Below the pieces are notes generated by a model, which saw only the letters and a list, made by a program, of their open reading frames with translations, searched no databases and was not told the DNA's origin. This document shows, piece by piece, positions 32,699-43,699 of a DNA stretch of 64,000 bases. The position numbers and the translations under genes were made by a program. The number at the start of each line of letters is the position of its first letter. The first letter of the stretch is position 1. Source of the DNA: Anomaloglossus baeobatrachus (lineage: Eukaryota > Chordata > Amphibia > Anura > Aromobatidae). Where the stretch lies: the NCBI RefSeq assembly GCF_048569485.1, contig NC_134353.1, forward strand, positions 429,730,113 to 429,794,112. The letters run 5' to 3'.

Positions 32699-32783
32699 GC
32701 CATTGAGGAAGAAGGTGGAAATCCAGAAGAAATATTTATAACTTTAGAAACTTCTAAACGGACACCAAAGCGAAATGGAAGAG
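32699..32783 (+). CDS. safb: Exon of a SAFB-type scaffold attachment factor (second half of the SAP domain)
   Basis: An 85-bp exon with a good acceptor (pyrimidine-rich TTTCATTTTTAG) and a donor GAG|GTTTGT. It encodes AIEEEGGNPEEIFITLETSK then RTPKRNGR and one base of a Gly codon. As I recall human SAFB, the SAP domain (a helix-extended loop-helix that binds AT-rich scaffold DNA) continues from LMERLKK into AIEDEGGNPDEIEIT and a Lys/Arg-rich stretch of the same length. Over 29 residues about 18 agree, with no gap. SLTM is a weaker match. SAFB proteins are nuclear RNA/DNA-binding factors in chromatin organisation and splicing. Introns are phase 0 upstream and phase 1 downstream. No neighbouring exon was recognised in the window. 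The alternatives SAFB2 or SLTM, or an isolated duplicated exon, cannot be excluded. Confidence 0.72.
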
Positions 32784-33839
32784 GTTTGTAAGATTCCTCT
32801 AATGATGTATTTATATTTGAGGTTTTACATTTTATAATACTGCAAAACATTCCCTCAATTTTACCGCCCATAGGGTTTTCTACCTCAGTATTTGTAAGAC
32901 AAAACCAGGTGTGGATCAGTGAGAGTAGAAAACAGTCAAAAGTAGAATAGAAACTCATCACCACTTCTACTTCCCTCCCCCCCTTTCTGATTTTGGTATA
33001 CAAATACTGAGGTAAAAAAACCTCTCCAAATGCTCAACGTGTGCACGAGGCATAAGGGAATGTATTTGGACACTGCCCCTTTTTCAGGTGGATTCAGAAT
33101 GATAGAGCATTAAAAAATTAGAAAAATAACGTGTACACTACAAAGTGAAAACAATTTTTTAATGCACTTGTTCTGTCTTTTAGAACTTATTTAACTGCTT
33201 TATACTTTAAAATTAATAAAAAATGTCACTTCAGGAAAAACATCGATTAAACTATACAATTCCAATGGCATTTGGGGTCCTCACTAACAAAGTATTTTAA
33301 CCCAACTTTTATAAAAATTTGTTATTTATTAATATTGTTATAAAAAAAAAAAAGCAATAGAAAAACACTATAAATACAATTCGCCATATAGACCATAACT
33401 ATATTCATTTCTCAGTACTATAGGTAAGGCAAGGCATTTGACTACCAGGAAGATAAATTACCATCAATTTTACCATCCTGCCTGATCAGTAGAAAAATGT
33501 CCAAATAGATCGGGAGCAAGATTACTCCACCATAATGTTACCTAATGCCCTCCAATCCCCCTAATCCTTAAAATACCTAAATAAAGATAGTAGAGGACAG
33601 GAAAAGCAAAGTGGAGGATACAGAGAAATAAGGGAAACCAGATCATATACACATTAATGACCCAACCGTAGATGATCTCTACTTAAGGGTCACATTAACA
33701 CAGAAAAAAGCATTTGCAAAAAGATCATAATTCCTTTTACAGGTACAGTGTTAGTACATTAATTCACATGCAATTTCTAGTTTTCAAATGAGATGTTAGT
33801 AGATTAGTCCAAATGCATCACTTGTCATGGTGATTAGTA
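32784..33839. other. Probable intron sequence with a small fold-back
   Basis: No coding signal. A short inverted repeat built on CTACCTCAGTATTTGT and its complement spans about 32872-33025 and may be a small MITE. The remainder is AT-rich single-copy-looking sequence. Confidence 0.5.
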
Positions 33840-35110
33840 CCGTATTTTTCGGACTAGAAGACCCACCGGACCATAAGACGCACCCTGGTCTTAGAGGAGG
33901 AAAATACATTTTTAAGCAAAAAATGTGGTCATGACACACTGTTAGGGGACAAGAATCTGCTGCTGACACTGTATGGGGGTAATAAATAATAATAAAAAAT
34001 AAAAAAAAAATGCGTGCGGTTCCCACAATTTTGATAACCAGCCAAGATAAAGTCTCACAGCTTGGGGGCTGGTATTCTCAGGCTGAGGAGACTAACGTTA
34101 TTGGGAGCCCTCCAAACCTAAAAATATCAGCCAGCAGCCGCCCAGAATTTCCGCGTCCTTTAGATTTGACCGTCCTGGGACTTTTCCCAGCTCATCCCGA
34201 TTGCCCTGTTGCGGTGGCAATCGGGGTAATAAGTAGTTAATGGCAGCAGCCTATAGCTGCCACTAAGTCCTAGCTTAGTGATGGCAGGCGTCTTAGACGC
34301 CCTCTCACCACTAAGCTGTAAGTGAAAGTAAACAAAAAAACACACAAAAATCCTTTATTTGAAATAAAAGACAAAAATCATCTTCTTTCACCACTTTATT
34401 AACCTAGATGTCCCACGACGCATCCAGCTCTGCTACATCTGACAATCTCAGAGAGCAGCCATAGAACACGACTGCTCTCTGTGAGGGTCACAGGTAAAGA
34501 TGGGTAAGCTCGGGGAGATCAACATCCAACACCGCGAGACACCATCACGTGTTTCTCAACGCAGTGACACTAGAACAAGGCCCCCTGGGAAGGAGAAAAT
34601 ACCCCGAAACAGCTGTCTGTGGATGGATACCATGTTTGGCATAGGCGGTTTCCTTGACTGGAGACTGCCCTTCCCGTGGTTGTTCCTTCCCGGTGAAAGA
34701 CCTGGCTAGTTTCCTGCCAGCGTTGAGAAACATGTGGTGGTGTCTCCGCGGCATTCTTGTCTTGCTCTGTGAGGGTCAGGCCGCAAGTGAAGTGAGCTGC
34801 CGGGATCTGCGGTGACTCCAGCTGTCACCGCACATCACCTGACTGAAGTCACCGCGGATCTTGTGTTCACTTAAGCCGCGGTCCGATTTGTGGTAACAGC
34901 TGGAGGACTCCCGCTGTATACTCGCCTCTCCTCACACCACGCAGCATCGCTCCCTTCCTGTCTGTGTGCCAGATGACCTGTGTGGAGCTGTGTACAGCGA
35001 TGACGTCATCGCTGTGCTCTCCGCTCTCCACACACACATCAGCTGGCACACAGACAGGAGGACAACGCGATGCTGCAGGGGAACGATTAGTATCACTCAG
35101 GATCCCGCCG
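33840..35110. mobile_element. TA-flanked element with CCGTATTTTTCGGAC end, composite
   Basis: It starts CCGTATTTTTCGGAC after TA (33838-33839) and matches the element at 51296 for about 145 bp. It then switches to the cassette also found in Harbinger-like element A (CCAGCCAAGATAAAGTCTCA, and the CCTTTATTTGAAATAAAAGA poly(A)-like block). The part near 34.9-35.1 kb again resembles 51.76-51.95 kb. A matching right terminus was not found, so the end is approximate. It has a 274-bp retroposed insertion at 34491-34764. Confidence 0.55.
34491..34764. mobile_element. 274-bp retroposed insert with a 14-bp perfect duplication
   Basis: It is flanked by CTCTGTGAGGGTCA at 34477-34490 and 34765-34778. Near its ends it has a long imperfect inverted repeat, GAGACACCATCACGTGTTTC near 34530 and its complement near 34730, so the transcript would fold back. 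The duplication length suggests LINE- or Penelope-type insertion rather than cut-and-paste. There is no poly(A) tail and no tRNA-like head that I can see. Family unknown. Confidence 0.65.
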
Positions 35111-35339
35111 CTCGGTCATGGACCTGTCAATCTGTTAAGAAACCGCTCATCCCTATCCTGACTTTTTTTATACGTTGGGGGCCACACGAGACTACCTCGT
35201 GACTTCTGCTAACACACGCCATTCCGCATCACCAAGGGGTATGCAAGGTCTGCTTGGCACAATGCAGCACTGACACATTCTGTCCCTGCGGGCACAGGGA
35301 GGCATGGGGAGTGGAACAGAGTAGGCTACACAACCTTTG

Positions 35340-35760
35340 GCTGCGGCAGTAATGCCAGTACTACAAGTAGTAATGGTGCCCGTAGACCAGTCTCAAACAC
35401 GCATACAGCCTTCAAGCTGCTTCTTGTGGACCGCAGGTCTGTTGACCCAGTAGTGATCGCAGCAGGGGCCGTCGCTGTCAGGGCTTAATCTGAAATTCAG
35501 ATAAACATTTTGCCGGCGCTTAGTTCTCTCTGCACAACTATTCCAATGGCAACCATAGGCCAATCAGAGGCAAGCAGCTGACAGGCATGACCTAAGCTGC
35601 TTGCCTCTGATTGGCCGGCGGCTGCCATTGGAATACTTGTGCAGAGAGAGCTCGACTCTACGCAACGCTAGCAAAACATTCATCTGAATTTCAGATGTAG
35701 CCCAAACAGCGTCAGCCCCTGCTCTGATTACGATCGTTACTGGGTCCCTATCTACACTAG
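35340..35760. repeat. Long fold-back centred near 35587
   Basis: GCTGCTTGCCTCTGATTGGC, CCATTGGAATA and CTGAAATTCAGAT-type words occur on both sides in inverted order, with outer words CCCAGTAGTGATCG and CGATCGTTACTGGG. It is probably a MITE; no clear target duplication or terminal motif was identified. The sequence from 35760 to 36177 holds nothing I recognise. Confidence 0.65.
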
Positions 35761-36560
35761 ACTGTGCCAGTCCGCACCGATGTCCACCGCTGCCCTGGGT
35801 GCAGCTGCTATAGTCCCAATCACTGCCCTGGAGTGGCACCTGGCGTCCGCCTCTCTGTAGGCGCTTAATCAATCCCCTCCCACTAAAGGGTGAGTTCAGG
35901 TCCCCCGTGTGGTCCAGTGGGTCCACTCATGCTTGCCATCTTACCATCTCCAGCGGCAAGCGTTACAGCCATTATTCATATACAGCCTTCACTGTGTCCT
36001 CCTGTCTCCAATTTATGCCCTGACATAGCCCCCTCCCCCATTCACACTGCGCAGTGATCGCCTTCAGTTTACTGCGCAATTAGAAGAAATATAATGGTAA
36101 TGGAGAAGTGACTATAAGAAGCATTACTGCACTGACCAACAAAACTGTTGCACTGATGGGCTCTGCTCTGTTGCATACAGTCATGGTCGAAAGTGTTCGC
36201 ACCCTTGAAATTGTTCCAGAAAATGATGTTTTGTTGTTTTGGTTTTTTTTTTGTCTTGCGTAGAAAAAAAAAATTAAATTATTGCAGTTACACGTTTTGT
36301 TATACACGTTTATTTCCTTTTGTGTGTATTGGAACAACACACACAACCCCCCCCTAAAAAAAGGCGAATTGGACAAAATTTCACAAAAAAATAAATAAAA
36401 TGGCCTGGACAAAGTTGTTGGCAACATTTAATATGTGGTTGGACACCCTTTTGAATAGTTAACTGCAATCAATAGGTTCCTATAACCATCAACAAGCTTC
36501 TTACACCTCTCAACTGAAATTTTGGACCACTCTTTTGCAAACGGCTATAGGTCTCTCATA

Positions 36561-38153
36561 CAGTGCCTTGCGAAAGTATTCAGCCCCCTTGAATTTAGCC
36601 TTTTCCCCACATTTCAGACTTAATTTTTAAATTTTTTTAGCTTTTATAATTGAACGGTGAAGAGTCAACAACAAGTATGACAGAATTGTGAAGTTAAACA
36701 TTAAATTTTTTGCTTATTTTAAACCTTTTTTTAAAAATAAATAACTGAAAAGTAGAGTGTGCAATATTATTCGTCCCATTTTACTTTCAGTGCAGCAAAC
36801 TCACTCCAGAAGTTAATTGAGGATCTCTGAATGATCCAATTTTGTCCTAAATGACTGACGATGATGATATAAGCCACCTGTGTGTAATCTAGTCTCCGTA
36901 TAAATGCACCTGCTCTGTGATAGTCTGTGCTCTGTTTAAAGCAGAGAGCATCGTGAAGACCAAGGAACACAACAGGCAGGTCCGTGATACTGTTGTGGAG
37001 AAGTGTAAAGCCGAATTTGGTTACAAAAAGATTTCCAAAACTTTAAACATCCCAAGGAGCACTGTGCAAGCGATCATATTGAATTGGAAGGAGTATCATA
37101 CCACTGCAAATTTACCAAGACCCGGCCGTCAATCCAAACTTTCATCTCCAACAGGAAGACTGATCAGAGATGCAGCCAAGAGGCCCATGATCACTCTGGA
37201 TGAACTGCAGAGATCTACAGCTGAGGTGGGAGAGTCTGTCCATAGGACAACAATCAGTCGCACACTGCACAAATCTGGCCTTTATGGAAGAGTGGCAAGG
37301 AGAAAGCGATTTGTCAAAGATATCCATAAAAAGTGTTTTTAACAGTTTGCCACAAGCCACATGGCAGACACACCAAACATGTGGAAGGAGGTGCTCTGAT
37401 CGAACTATTTTGGCTCCATGCCAAATGATATGTTTGGCGTAAAAGCAACACTGCTCATCACCCTGAACACACTATCCCCACTGTCAAACATGGTGGTGGC
37501 AGCATCATGGTTTGAGCCTGATTTTCTTCAGTAGGGACAGGCAAGATGGTTAAAATTGATGGGAAGATGGATGGAGCCAAATACAGGACCATTCTTGAAG
37601 AAAACCTGTTGGAGTCTGCAAAAGACCTGAGACTGGGACGGAGATTTGTCTTCCAACAAGACAAAGATCCCAAACATAAAGCAAAATCAACAATGGAATG
37701 GTTCACAAATAAATATATCCAGGTGTTAGAATGGCCAAGTCAAAGTCCAGACTTGAATCCAATCGAGAATCTGTGGAAAGAGCTGAAAACTGCTGTTCAC
37801 AAACGCTCTCGCTCCAGCTGTTTGCAAAGGAAGAATGGGCAAGAATTTCAGCCTCTCAATGTGCAAAACTGATAGACATACCCCAAGCGACTGCATGTGT
37901 AGTCGCAACAAAAAGTGGCGCTACAAAGTATTACCTTTTAAAGGGGCTGAATAATATTGCACGCCCCACTTTTCAGTTATTTATTTTTTTAAAAAGTTTA
38001 AAATAAAGCAATAAGTTTCGTTCAACTTCACAGTTGTGTCCCACTTATTGTTGATTCTTCACCATAACATTAAAATTTTTCTTTGTTTTGAAGCCTCAAA
38101 TGTGGGAAAAGGTTGAAAAATTCAAGGGAGCCGAATACTTTCACAAGGCACTG
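36561..38153 (+). mobile_element. Tc1-like transposon, inner copy, both ends present
   Basis: Ends are CAGTGCCTTGCGAAAGTATT and its inverse CACAAGGCACTG, flanked by TA at 36559-36560 and 38154-38155. Length is 1593 bp, the usual size. It is inserted in the transposase region of the older, opposite-strand Tc1 copy. Confidence 0.93.
36951..37935 (+). pseudogene. Tc1 transposase remnant
   Basis: This is the cut-and-paste transposase. N-terminal helix-turn-helix pair: RQVRDTVVEKCKAEFGYKKI, PRSTVQAIILNWKEY, PRPGRQSKLSS, and RDAAKRPMITLDELQRSTAE with HRTTISRTLHKSGLYGRVAR. The start ATG appears lost (GTG AAG at 36951). Around 37325-37410 frameshifts and a stop remove the expected first catalytic Asp block. 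The second Asp is kept in [12 protein letters not shown] and the third acidic residue (Glu) in [14 protein letters not shown] (37546-37872). The C-terminus is legible to about 37935 in another frame. Inactive. Confidence 0.9.
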
Positions 38154-38425
38154 TAGGTACATCCATCTTCCATCAACTCTGACCAACTTCCCTGTCCCTG
38201 CTGAAGAAAAGAATCCCCACAGCATGATGCTTGTACCACAATGTGTGACAGTGGGGATGGTATTTTCAGAGTGATATGAAATTAGTTTTCCCCCACACAT
38301 AGCATTTTTGCATTTAGCCCAAAATACTTTACTTTGGCCTCATCTCACCAGAGCATCTTCTACATGCTAGCGGTTTCCCCTTACATCGCTTTTTACAAAG
38401 TTCAAACTGGACTTATAGACCTGAT

Positions 38426-38626
38426 CATTTTAACCAATATGTCTGTAACCTCAATAGAGAAACTATAGCTCTGTCCAATCTTACTATCTGAAGAGAATGT
38501 GGAAGGCGAAAAATCCAATGGAACATAATCTTCTCCTGACTTGTCGGACCTGACTGACGGAGGGGATAATCTCCTGGTCGTCTTGATTCTTAAAATCTCT
38601 CTCCCAGATTAAGGAAGTTATTATAA
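38426..38626. other. Unassigned sequence
   Basis: Between the outer Tc1 copy and the MITE. Continues after the MITE at 38989. No gene or repeat recognised. Confidence 0.4.
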
Positions 38627-38988
38627 GGCTATGTGCGCACGTTGCGTAAATACATGCAGTTACTTTGCGCTTTGTAGCGCAGCGTAACTGCATGCGTCCT
38701 GCGTCTCCTGCACAGTCTATGGAGATTGTGCAGGGGCCGTGCGCACGTTGCGTTTTAGAGCGCAGCACTACGGCTACTGCCGAAGCGCTGCGTAAAAAGA
38801 AGTGACATGTCACTTCTTCCGTGCGCTTTGCCGGCAGCTCCTGCTCTGTCTATGGGAGGAGCTGCAGGCAGAGCGCATGGAATCGGCTTCACTACGGACA
38901 TTTCTGCAGCGATTTAAAGCGCACATGTGCTCTTCAGATCGCTGCAGAAATTTCTGCAGTGAACTGTACGCAACGTGCGCACATAGCC
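38627..38988. mobile_element. PIF/Harbinger-like MITE, family H, copy 3
   Basis: 362 bp with ends GGCTATGTGCGCACGTTGCG and inverse, flanked by perfect TAA (38624-38626, 38989-38991). Nearly identical to 4232-4592 along its whole length, so one of the younger insertions in the window. Confidence 0.92.
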
Positions 38989-38991
38989 TAA

Positions 38992-39254
38992 GGAGTTCTT
39001 GACCTCAGGTCACAGGAAAAGTTAGGAGATTCCTCACATAGCGTCTATTCAATGCAAGCCTGATTTTTTTTTTTTTTTCTATTTATTTTTTTATTTTATT
39101 TTTTTAAACCAGGAACTCGCTAACTCTATTTTACATTTGCCGTTCATGGTGTTGGGTTGTTGGTGGTTGTTTTTGTCTACACATTTCCTGGGTCTTTCCT
39201 AGAAAAAAAATAAGCAAATTAACCCTTTTTTACAAAAGTGAATTTCTCGATCAC
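38992..39254. other. Unassigned AT-rich sequence
   Basis: Contains a T-rich tract near 39066-39105. No gene or repeat recognised. Confidence 0.4.
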
Positions 39255-39257
39255 TTA

Positions 39258-39683
39258 GGCTACTTTCACACATCAGTTTTTTGCCATCAGGTACAATCCG
39301 GAAAAAAAAGGGTTAAAACGGATCCGGTACCGCATCAGTTTTATCCCCATAGGCTTGCATTGTTACCGGATTGTACCGGATGGCTTTGCGTTGTATCCGT
39401 TTTTTTCCGGATGCGGCAAAATTAGTTAAAGCGGCGGCCGGAGGCAACGTAGCTTGCAACGTTTTTTTTGTCCAGCAAAAAAACCGCATCGCGCCGCATC
39501 CGGCTGCAGCGGCGCATTTTTCAATGCATGCCTACGGACGCCGGATGCGCCGCAACCGGAAAAAACCGGACGGGCCGCATGTAAAAACTTATGCAAAGGA
39601 TGCGGTGTTTTCGCCGCATCCGTTGCATAGGTTTCACAGCCGGATTGAGCCGCACTGCTCAAACCGGATGTGTGAAAGTAGCC
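39258..39683. mobile_element. Harbinger-like MITE with GGCTACTTTCACACATC ends
   Basis: 426 bp, perfect TTA flanks (39255-39257, 39684-39686). Terminal repeat GGCTACTTTCACACATC; the interior has many CCGGAT/ATCCGG words (GTACCGGATTGTACCGGATG and GATGCGGCAAAA-type blocks), so it is very palindrome-rich. No coding content. Confidence 0.9.
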
Positions 39684-39686
39684 TTA

Positions 39687-41312
39687 CCCTCAGATGTAAT
39701 CAAGGTACCAGATTAGGAGGAAGTACTAGGTCGCCCGAAAGATTTCCTCTGGAGGCTGTGGATTCCTCTCCCCCTCTCAGATCCACGTCTTTAAAGATAT
39801 GACTTCTTTGTCTGGCTCTGCCAGCACTCCTAATACTAATCTAGCCATACCACGCTTCTTCTGAGGCGGCTGCATCTGCTCATTCTGCTCCTTCACCATA
39901 AGAGGGACAAGACTAAAGTGGAGAAGCCAGTCTGCTGGCGGTCAGACCGCATTTTAAATGTGGAATCTCCCAGGGACAGCCCCATTATTCCATACCGCCT
40001 CCTTCAGTCCTCCCCCCAGAAGTTGAATAAACTTCCGGGTCAATGTCACTGACATGCGTGCGTCAATACAGCGCACCAAAGCGCACGCACCTGGCGTATA
40101 TACAGAGCCGGGAGGCACGGCTGCTGCACACTACAAGAATAATGGTGCCACAGCAATGGCTTGCTCACTGGTAAAGTTCCTCTAGGCCCACTTTGACTTT
40201 CTTGATTTGCAACAGCCGTGGCAAGGATGGAGCCACTTTCTGCATCGGGCTGGCCAGGTCTGGGAGACTCCTTCCTCTTCACTTTATACCACCATCTTTA
40301 ATACACTGTATCTGACAACTTTTGTATAACACCCTTCCCCCTAAAGGAAAAAAAAAACAAAACAAAAAACCCCAAACCATTGGGGACTAGTGTGAGTAGT
40401 CAATCTGGTTGCAACTATTTTTAGCTTTATGTAAAAAAAAAAAAAAAAAAAAAAGTCTATGCTCATAGGGTTGGATGTTTTTATTCTTTTAAAGATATTA
40501 TTTAACTATACCTCATTAAAAATTTTTATATTTTACTTTGTCACCTTACTTAAAACTTTTAAACAAAGCAAGAGGGTGATTTGAATTTATTTTTTTTTCC
40601 TTTTTTAATGCTCTTAATAGTTTCCTTAGGGGACTTGAAGCTGCGATTTTGTCTGATCACTTGTTCTATGCACTGCAATGCTATAGCATTGCTGTGTATA
40701 TTGAAAATCAGTCTCTTTTGAAGCCCAGCCACAGGCTGGCTTTGAAAGGAGCGCTGAAATGACAAGCACACAGGTCTTTAGCGGACCCCCTGTTGTCACA
40801 GCAACCCATCGGTGACCCGCGATCACATCACAGGTGCCCTGATGGCCACTTTGAATAATGCGCCCAAGTGCCAGCGCACGTTAAATGCCACTGTCAGTTT
40901 GCTCAGGTCCTGGCTGTAATACACAGCCATTATCTACAGAGTATGGGGCTGGCTCATCATGTGATCCCACTACATACACCTGCTACCGACTTGCACCATA
41001 TATTTACAGCGAATGTCGTGAAGGGGTTAAAGACCTTCTTCTTTTTTTTTTTTTGGCAGGTTTTCCATGGTTAGCAATTTTAAAAACTCTTGATTTCTCA
41101 TTGAATTGTCAATCTATTCAGCTGACCCAATAGAGCACATACACACAGAGCACCTTAATATAGAAGCATGGGCGCAGGGTGCCTGTAGACTCATACGTAC
41201 ATAGCCTGCGCCGAATGTAGGGCGCAGACACACACTGTAGAATACTGGCCAGTCTCTCTTCTTTGGATTTTCTACACTTTCACATGATACATGACGGATG
41301 GTCACCTCCGAT
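39687..41312. other. Unassigned sequence
   Basis: No gene or element recognised. A run of A (about 40435-40454) could be an old retroposon tail, but nothing upstream was recognised. Another T run sits at about 41041-41055. Open frames here are short and do not resemble known proteins. Confidence 0.45.
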
Positions 41313-41325
41313 GTCAGCTGCGTTT

Positions 41326-42357
41326 TGTTTTTTTTTTTGTTTTTTTTTTTTTTAAAATCAGGTTCATTTTTATTTAACAGAAAAATTTATAAAACACCTA
41401 AAATAAATTCCCCCCCCCCCCCCCCAAAAAAAAATATCACAGAAGGGGGAAAAACCTTTAGTCAGTAAGAAAAACCACACAAATAATAAACAATGCACCT
41501 GCAGTCAACGTCTCATTTCAATATGGGTCACAAAGTGCATATTATTCCCCAATATATTCTCCATAGTATAGCTTACCCAGCATCTTTATTACATACATAC
41601 ATACATACATACATTCGAGCAGTACGCATATCACCTATTTGAGTAAATTTGTTAACCGGTTAGAAGGAGAAGGACCTGGTCGCCCACACTGTCTGCAGTA
41701 ACGACGAGGAGGGAAGGCCTGGGGTATCCAACCATGCCCCCCAGATCTTATATAACTTCTTCAATGCATTTCTTTTAAGGTATACTCCTCTCTCCAGTCG
41801 CAGTATAGCGTTTATTCTTTCCCTAAGATCCCCGATGACCGGAGGCGGCGGGTCCAACTAGTGGTAGGCCAACAGTTTCCTAGCCTGGTACAAGAGACGT
41901 GTAATACCGACCATTAACGGCAAACTCAAGTCCACCCCGACTTCCAGTAGACCCAGGATACATATAATGGGTCTTGGCTGTAGACAGATATTGAAAACTT
42001 GTCTAACCATTTCTAGTACTGCCCTCCAGTAATCTGCAATATTCCCACAGGACCACATCATATGCATCACATTAGCAACCTCCTGCCCACACCTAGGACA
42101 CAGATCATCCATCCTAACTCCCATCTTATGCAATAGACTAGGTGTCCTACAATACTCTATGTAACAGGAATAGCTGTGACAGTCGTTGGCCTTCAGATAC
42201 AGCAAGGCCTGGAGTCTGAGACAGGACCTCACCCCACTGTTCCTCTGTCACAGGGCCTAGGTCCCTCTCCCACTTCTCTCTAGCCTGCAAAGGGAATTTG
42301 TCGAGGTGTCTGGAGAACATTACTGTATATAACCTAGAAATAATACCATAGGAGCGG
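41326..42357 (-). mobile_element. 5'-truncated L1-type LINE
   Basis: On the minus strand it starts within the ORF2 C-terminal region at 42357 and ends in a poly(A) tail (T run 41326-41355). Flanks are 13-bp duplications GTCAGCTGCGTTT (41313-41325) and GTCAGCTGCATTT (42358-42370), matching at 12 of 13. The 3' UTR holds an expanded C run at about 41410-41424. It is a different subfamily from the full-length L1. Confidence 0.92.
41660..42357 (-). pseudogene. L1 ORF2 C-terminal remnant
   Basis: Minus-strand protein pieces: TRSYGIISRLYTVMF, AREKWERDLGPVTEEQWGEV, then after frameshifts YIEYCRTPSLLHKMG and the zinc knuckle CPRCGQEVANVMHMMWSC, followed by the tail region to about 41660. This is the last fifth of an L1 ORF2 protein. 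Two or more frameshifts. No endonuclease or reverse transcriptase is present because of 5' truncation. Confidence 0.88.
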
Positions 42358-42370
42358 GTCAGCTGCATTT

Positions 42371-43052
42371 ATCCTTTGCAGGGTTTCTCTGTGGGACATG
42401 AGGATTGAGCTTCTTTACAGGTCACCAATGCAAAGGAAAGGCTTTATCTGCTTGTAGTACAAGCCACATGATTGTCATCCCTTGGTGTACTACACCTCTA
42501 GAAACCTGTGCTACTTCTTGGGTATGTTCATACATGGCGTATGTGCAGTGGTTCATCTGCACATGAAAATCCATTCTTAACACTGCTGCTATAACATGAA
42601 TCAGAGTCAAATGGGTATAAAGTGCCTTGTCCAGTATTTAGCACTTTTGTTTTTATGCTGCCAATTTTGAAGGGGATATACCTTGGCAATATATATTTCT
42701 GGTATGGATGAAAGTGAACCAACCACCAGGATCTTTCTATGTGAAGTAAAGGCAGTGCCAAACTGGCACTAGGATGCTGTATCCAAGCATACCTTTTGTT
42801 GAAAGATCGGTTGCTTGATTAAACATATTTCAGCAACCAAATTTTGTAGTAATGCACAGCACTTTGATGTGTGCATCGGGGCTGGCCTGGCAGGATCCAC
42901 TACTTGTTGAATGTGCAGTACAGAGGACCTGTTCCTAGACAAAAAGTAGTAAGACTGTAATCACAGTCCAAATACTTCCCTGAATATTCAACTTATTCTT
43001 TTGATTTTGCCATATGATTTCACAGGTATGAACCTCTTTTATTTTAATACTA
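42371..43052. other. Unassigned sequence
   Basis: AT-rich and without recognisable genes or repeats. It ends where DIRS copy 3 begins. Confidence 0.45.
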
Positions 43053-43699
43053 TTTTTCCAGGACCACATGACAGCACCACAGGAGTTGCTTCCTCCGCCC
43101 TCTACAAGGACAGGAACACAAGAGGCTAAAAACCCCTCCCCCTCTCAACCTCTCCAGTGTTTTTCCTGTCCCTGTACAGGACGGATGTAGGAACTTACCG
43201 GGATGTACGGGGTCCAGGTGGATCGAGGGGAGGGGGAGCTCCGCTCTCTGTCCTTCCGGCCTGTCAAGATGCCCCAGGCCGACACCTCGCTGTCCGGGGT
43301 CCCTCAGCCACGCTGGTTGAGCTGCAGCTCCCGGCGCCTGCCGCTTCCCTCCGAGGGGAGGGCTCGCTGCCTCCTGCCTCCAGCCACGCGAGACTTCCAG
43401 GCACAGCGTTGAGAACGCCGGCGCATGCGCGGACGCCGCACTTCCGGTTTCCGGGTTAGTGCGGCCCCGGGAAATTGGCGCGAATTTCAAAACTGGACTC
43501 TGATGGCAGGACTGCGACCTGGCCCCTTCACTCAGGTAATAAAAACCTGGAAGGGTAGGGGGTGGTACATTGTGTTTCGTTAGGCTGCACTCCAGCACTG
43601 TCTGTGATGGCTGAAAAGGAATCGGACACTAAAACCCCTAAGAATGCCCAGATCTCTGTAAGTGTCAGCCCTTCAGGGTTTCATTGCCCTGTAGCCAGG

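Larger units (their letters stand above)
36178..38425 (-). mobile_element. Tc1-like transposon, outer copy (truncated)
   Basis: It starts CAGTCATGGTCGAAAGTGTT after a TA at 36176-36177, a known style of vertebrate Tc1 end. The interior is antisense transposase: after the inner Tc1 insertion it reads (minus strand) through GTGACAGTGGGGATGGTATT, homologous to the NTIPTVKHGGGSIMLWG region, where TIPTVTHCGTSIMLWGFFSS is still legible. Similarity fades near 38425. There are several frameshifts and no right terminal repeat. Confidence 0.75.

Noticed and set aside
39750-40050. Possible coding exon (Ser/Thr-rich frame) near GATATGACTTCTTTGTCTGG
   Set aside because: The frame is interrupted within about 20 codons, splice sites are not convincing, and no homology is recognised.
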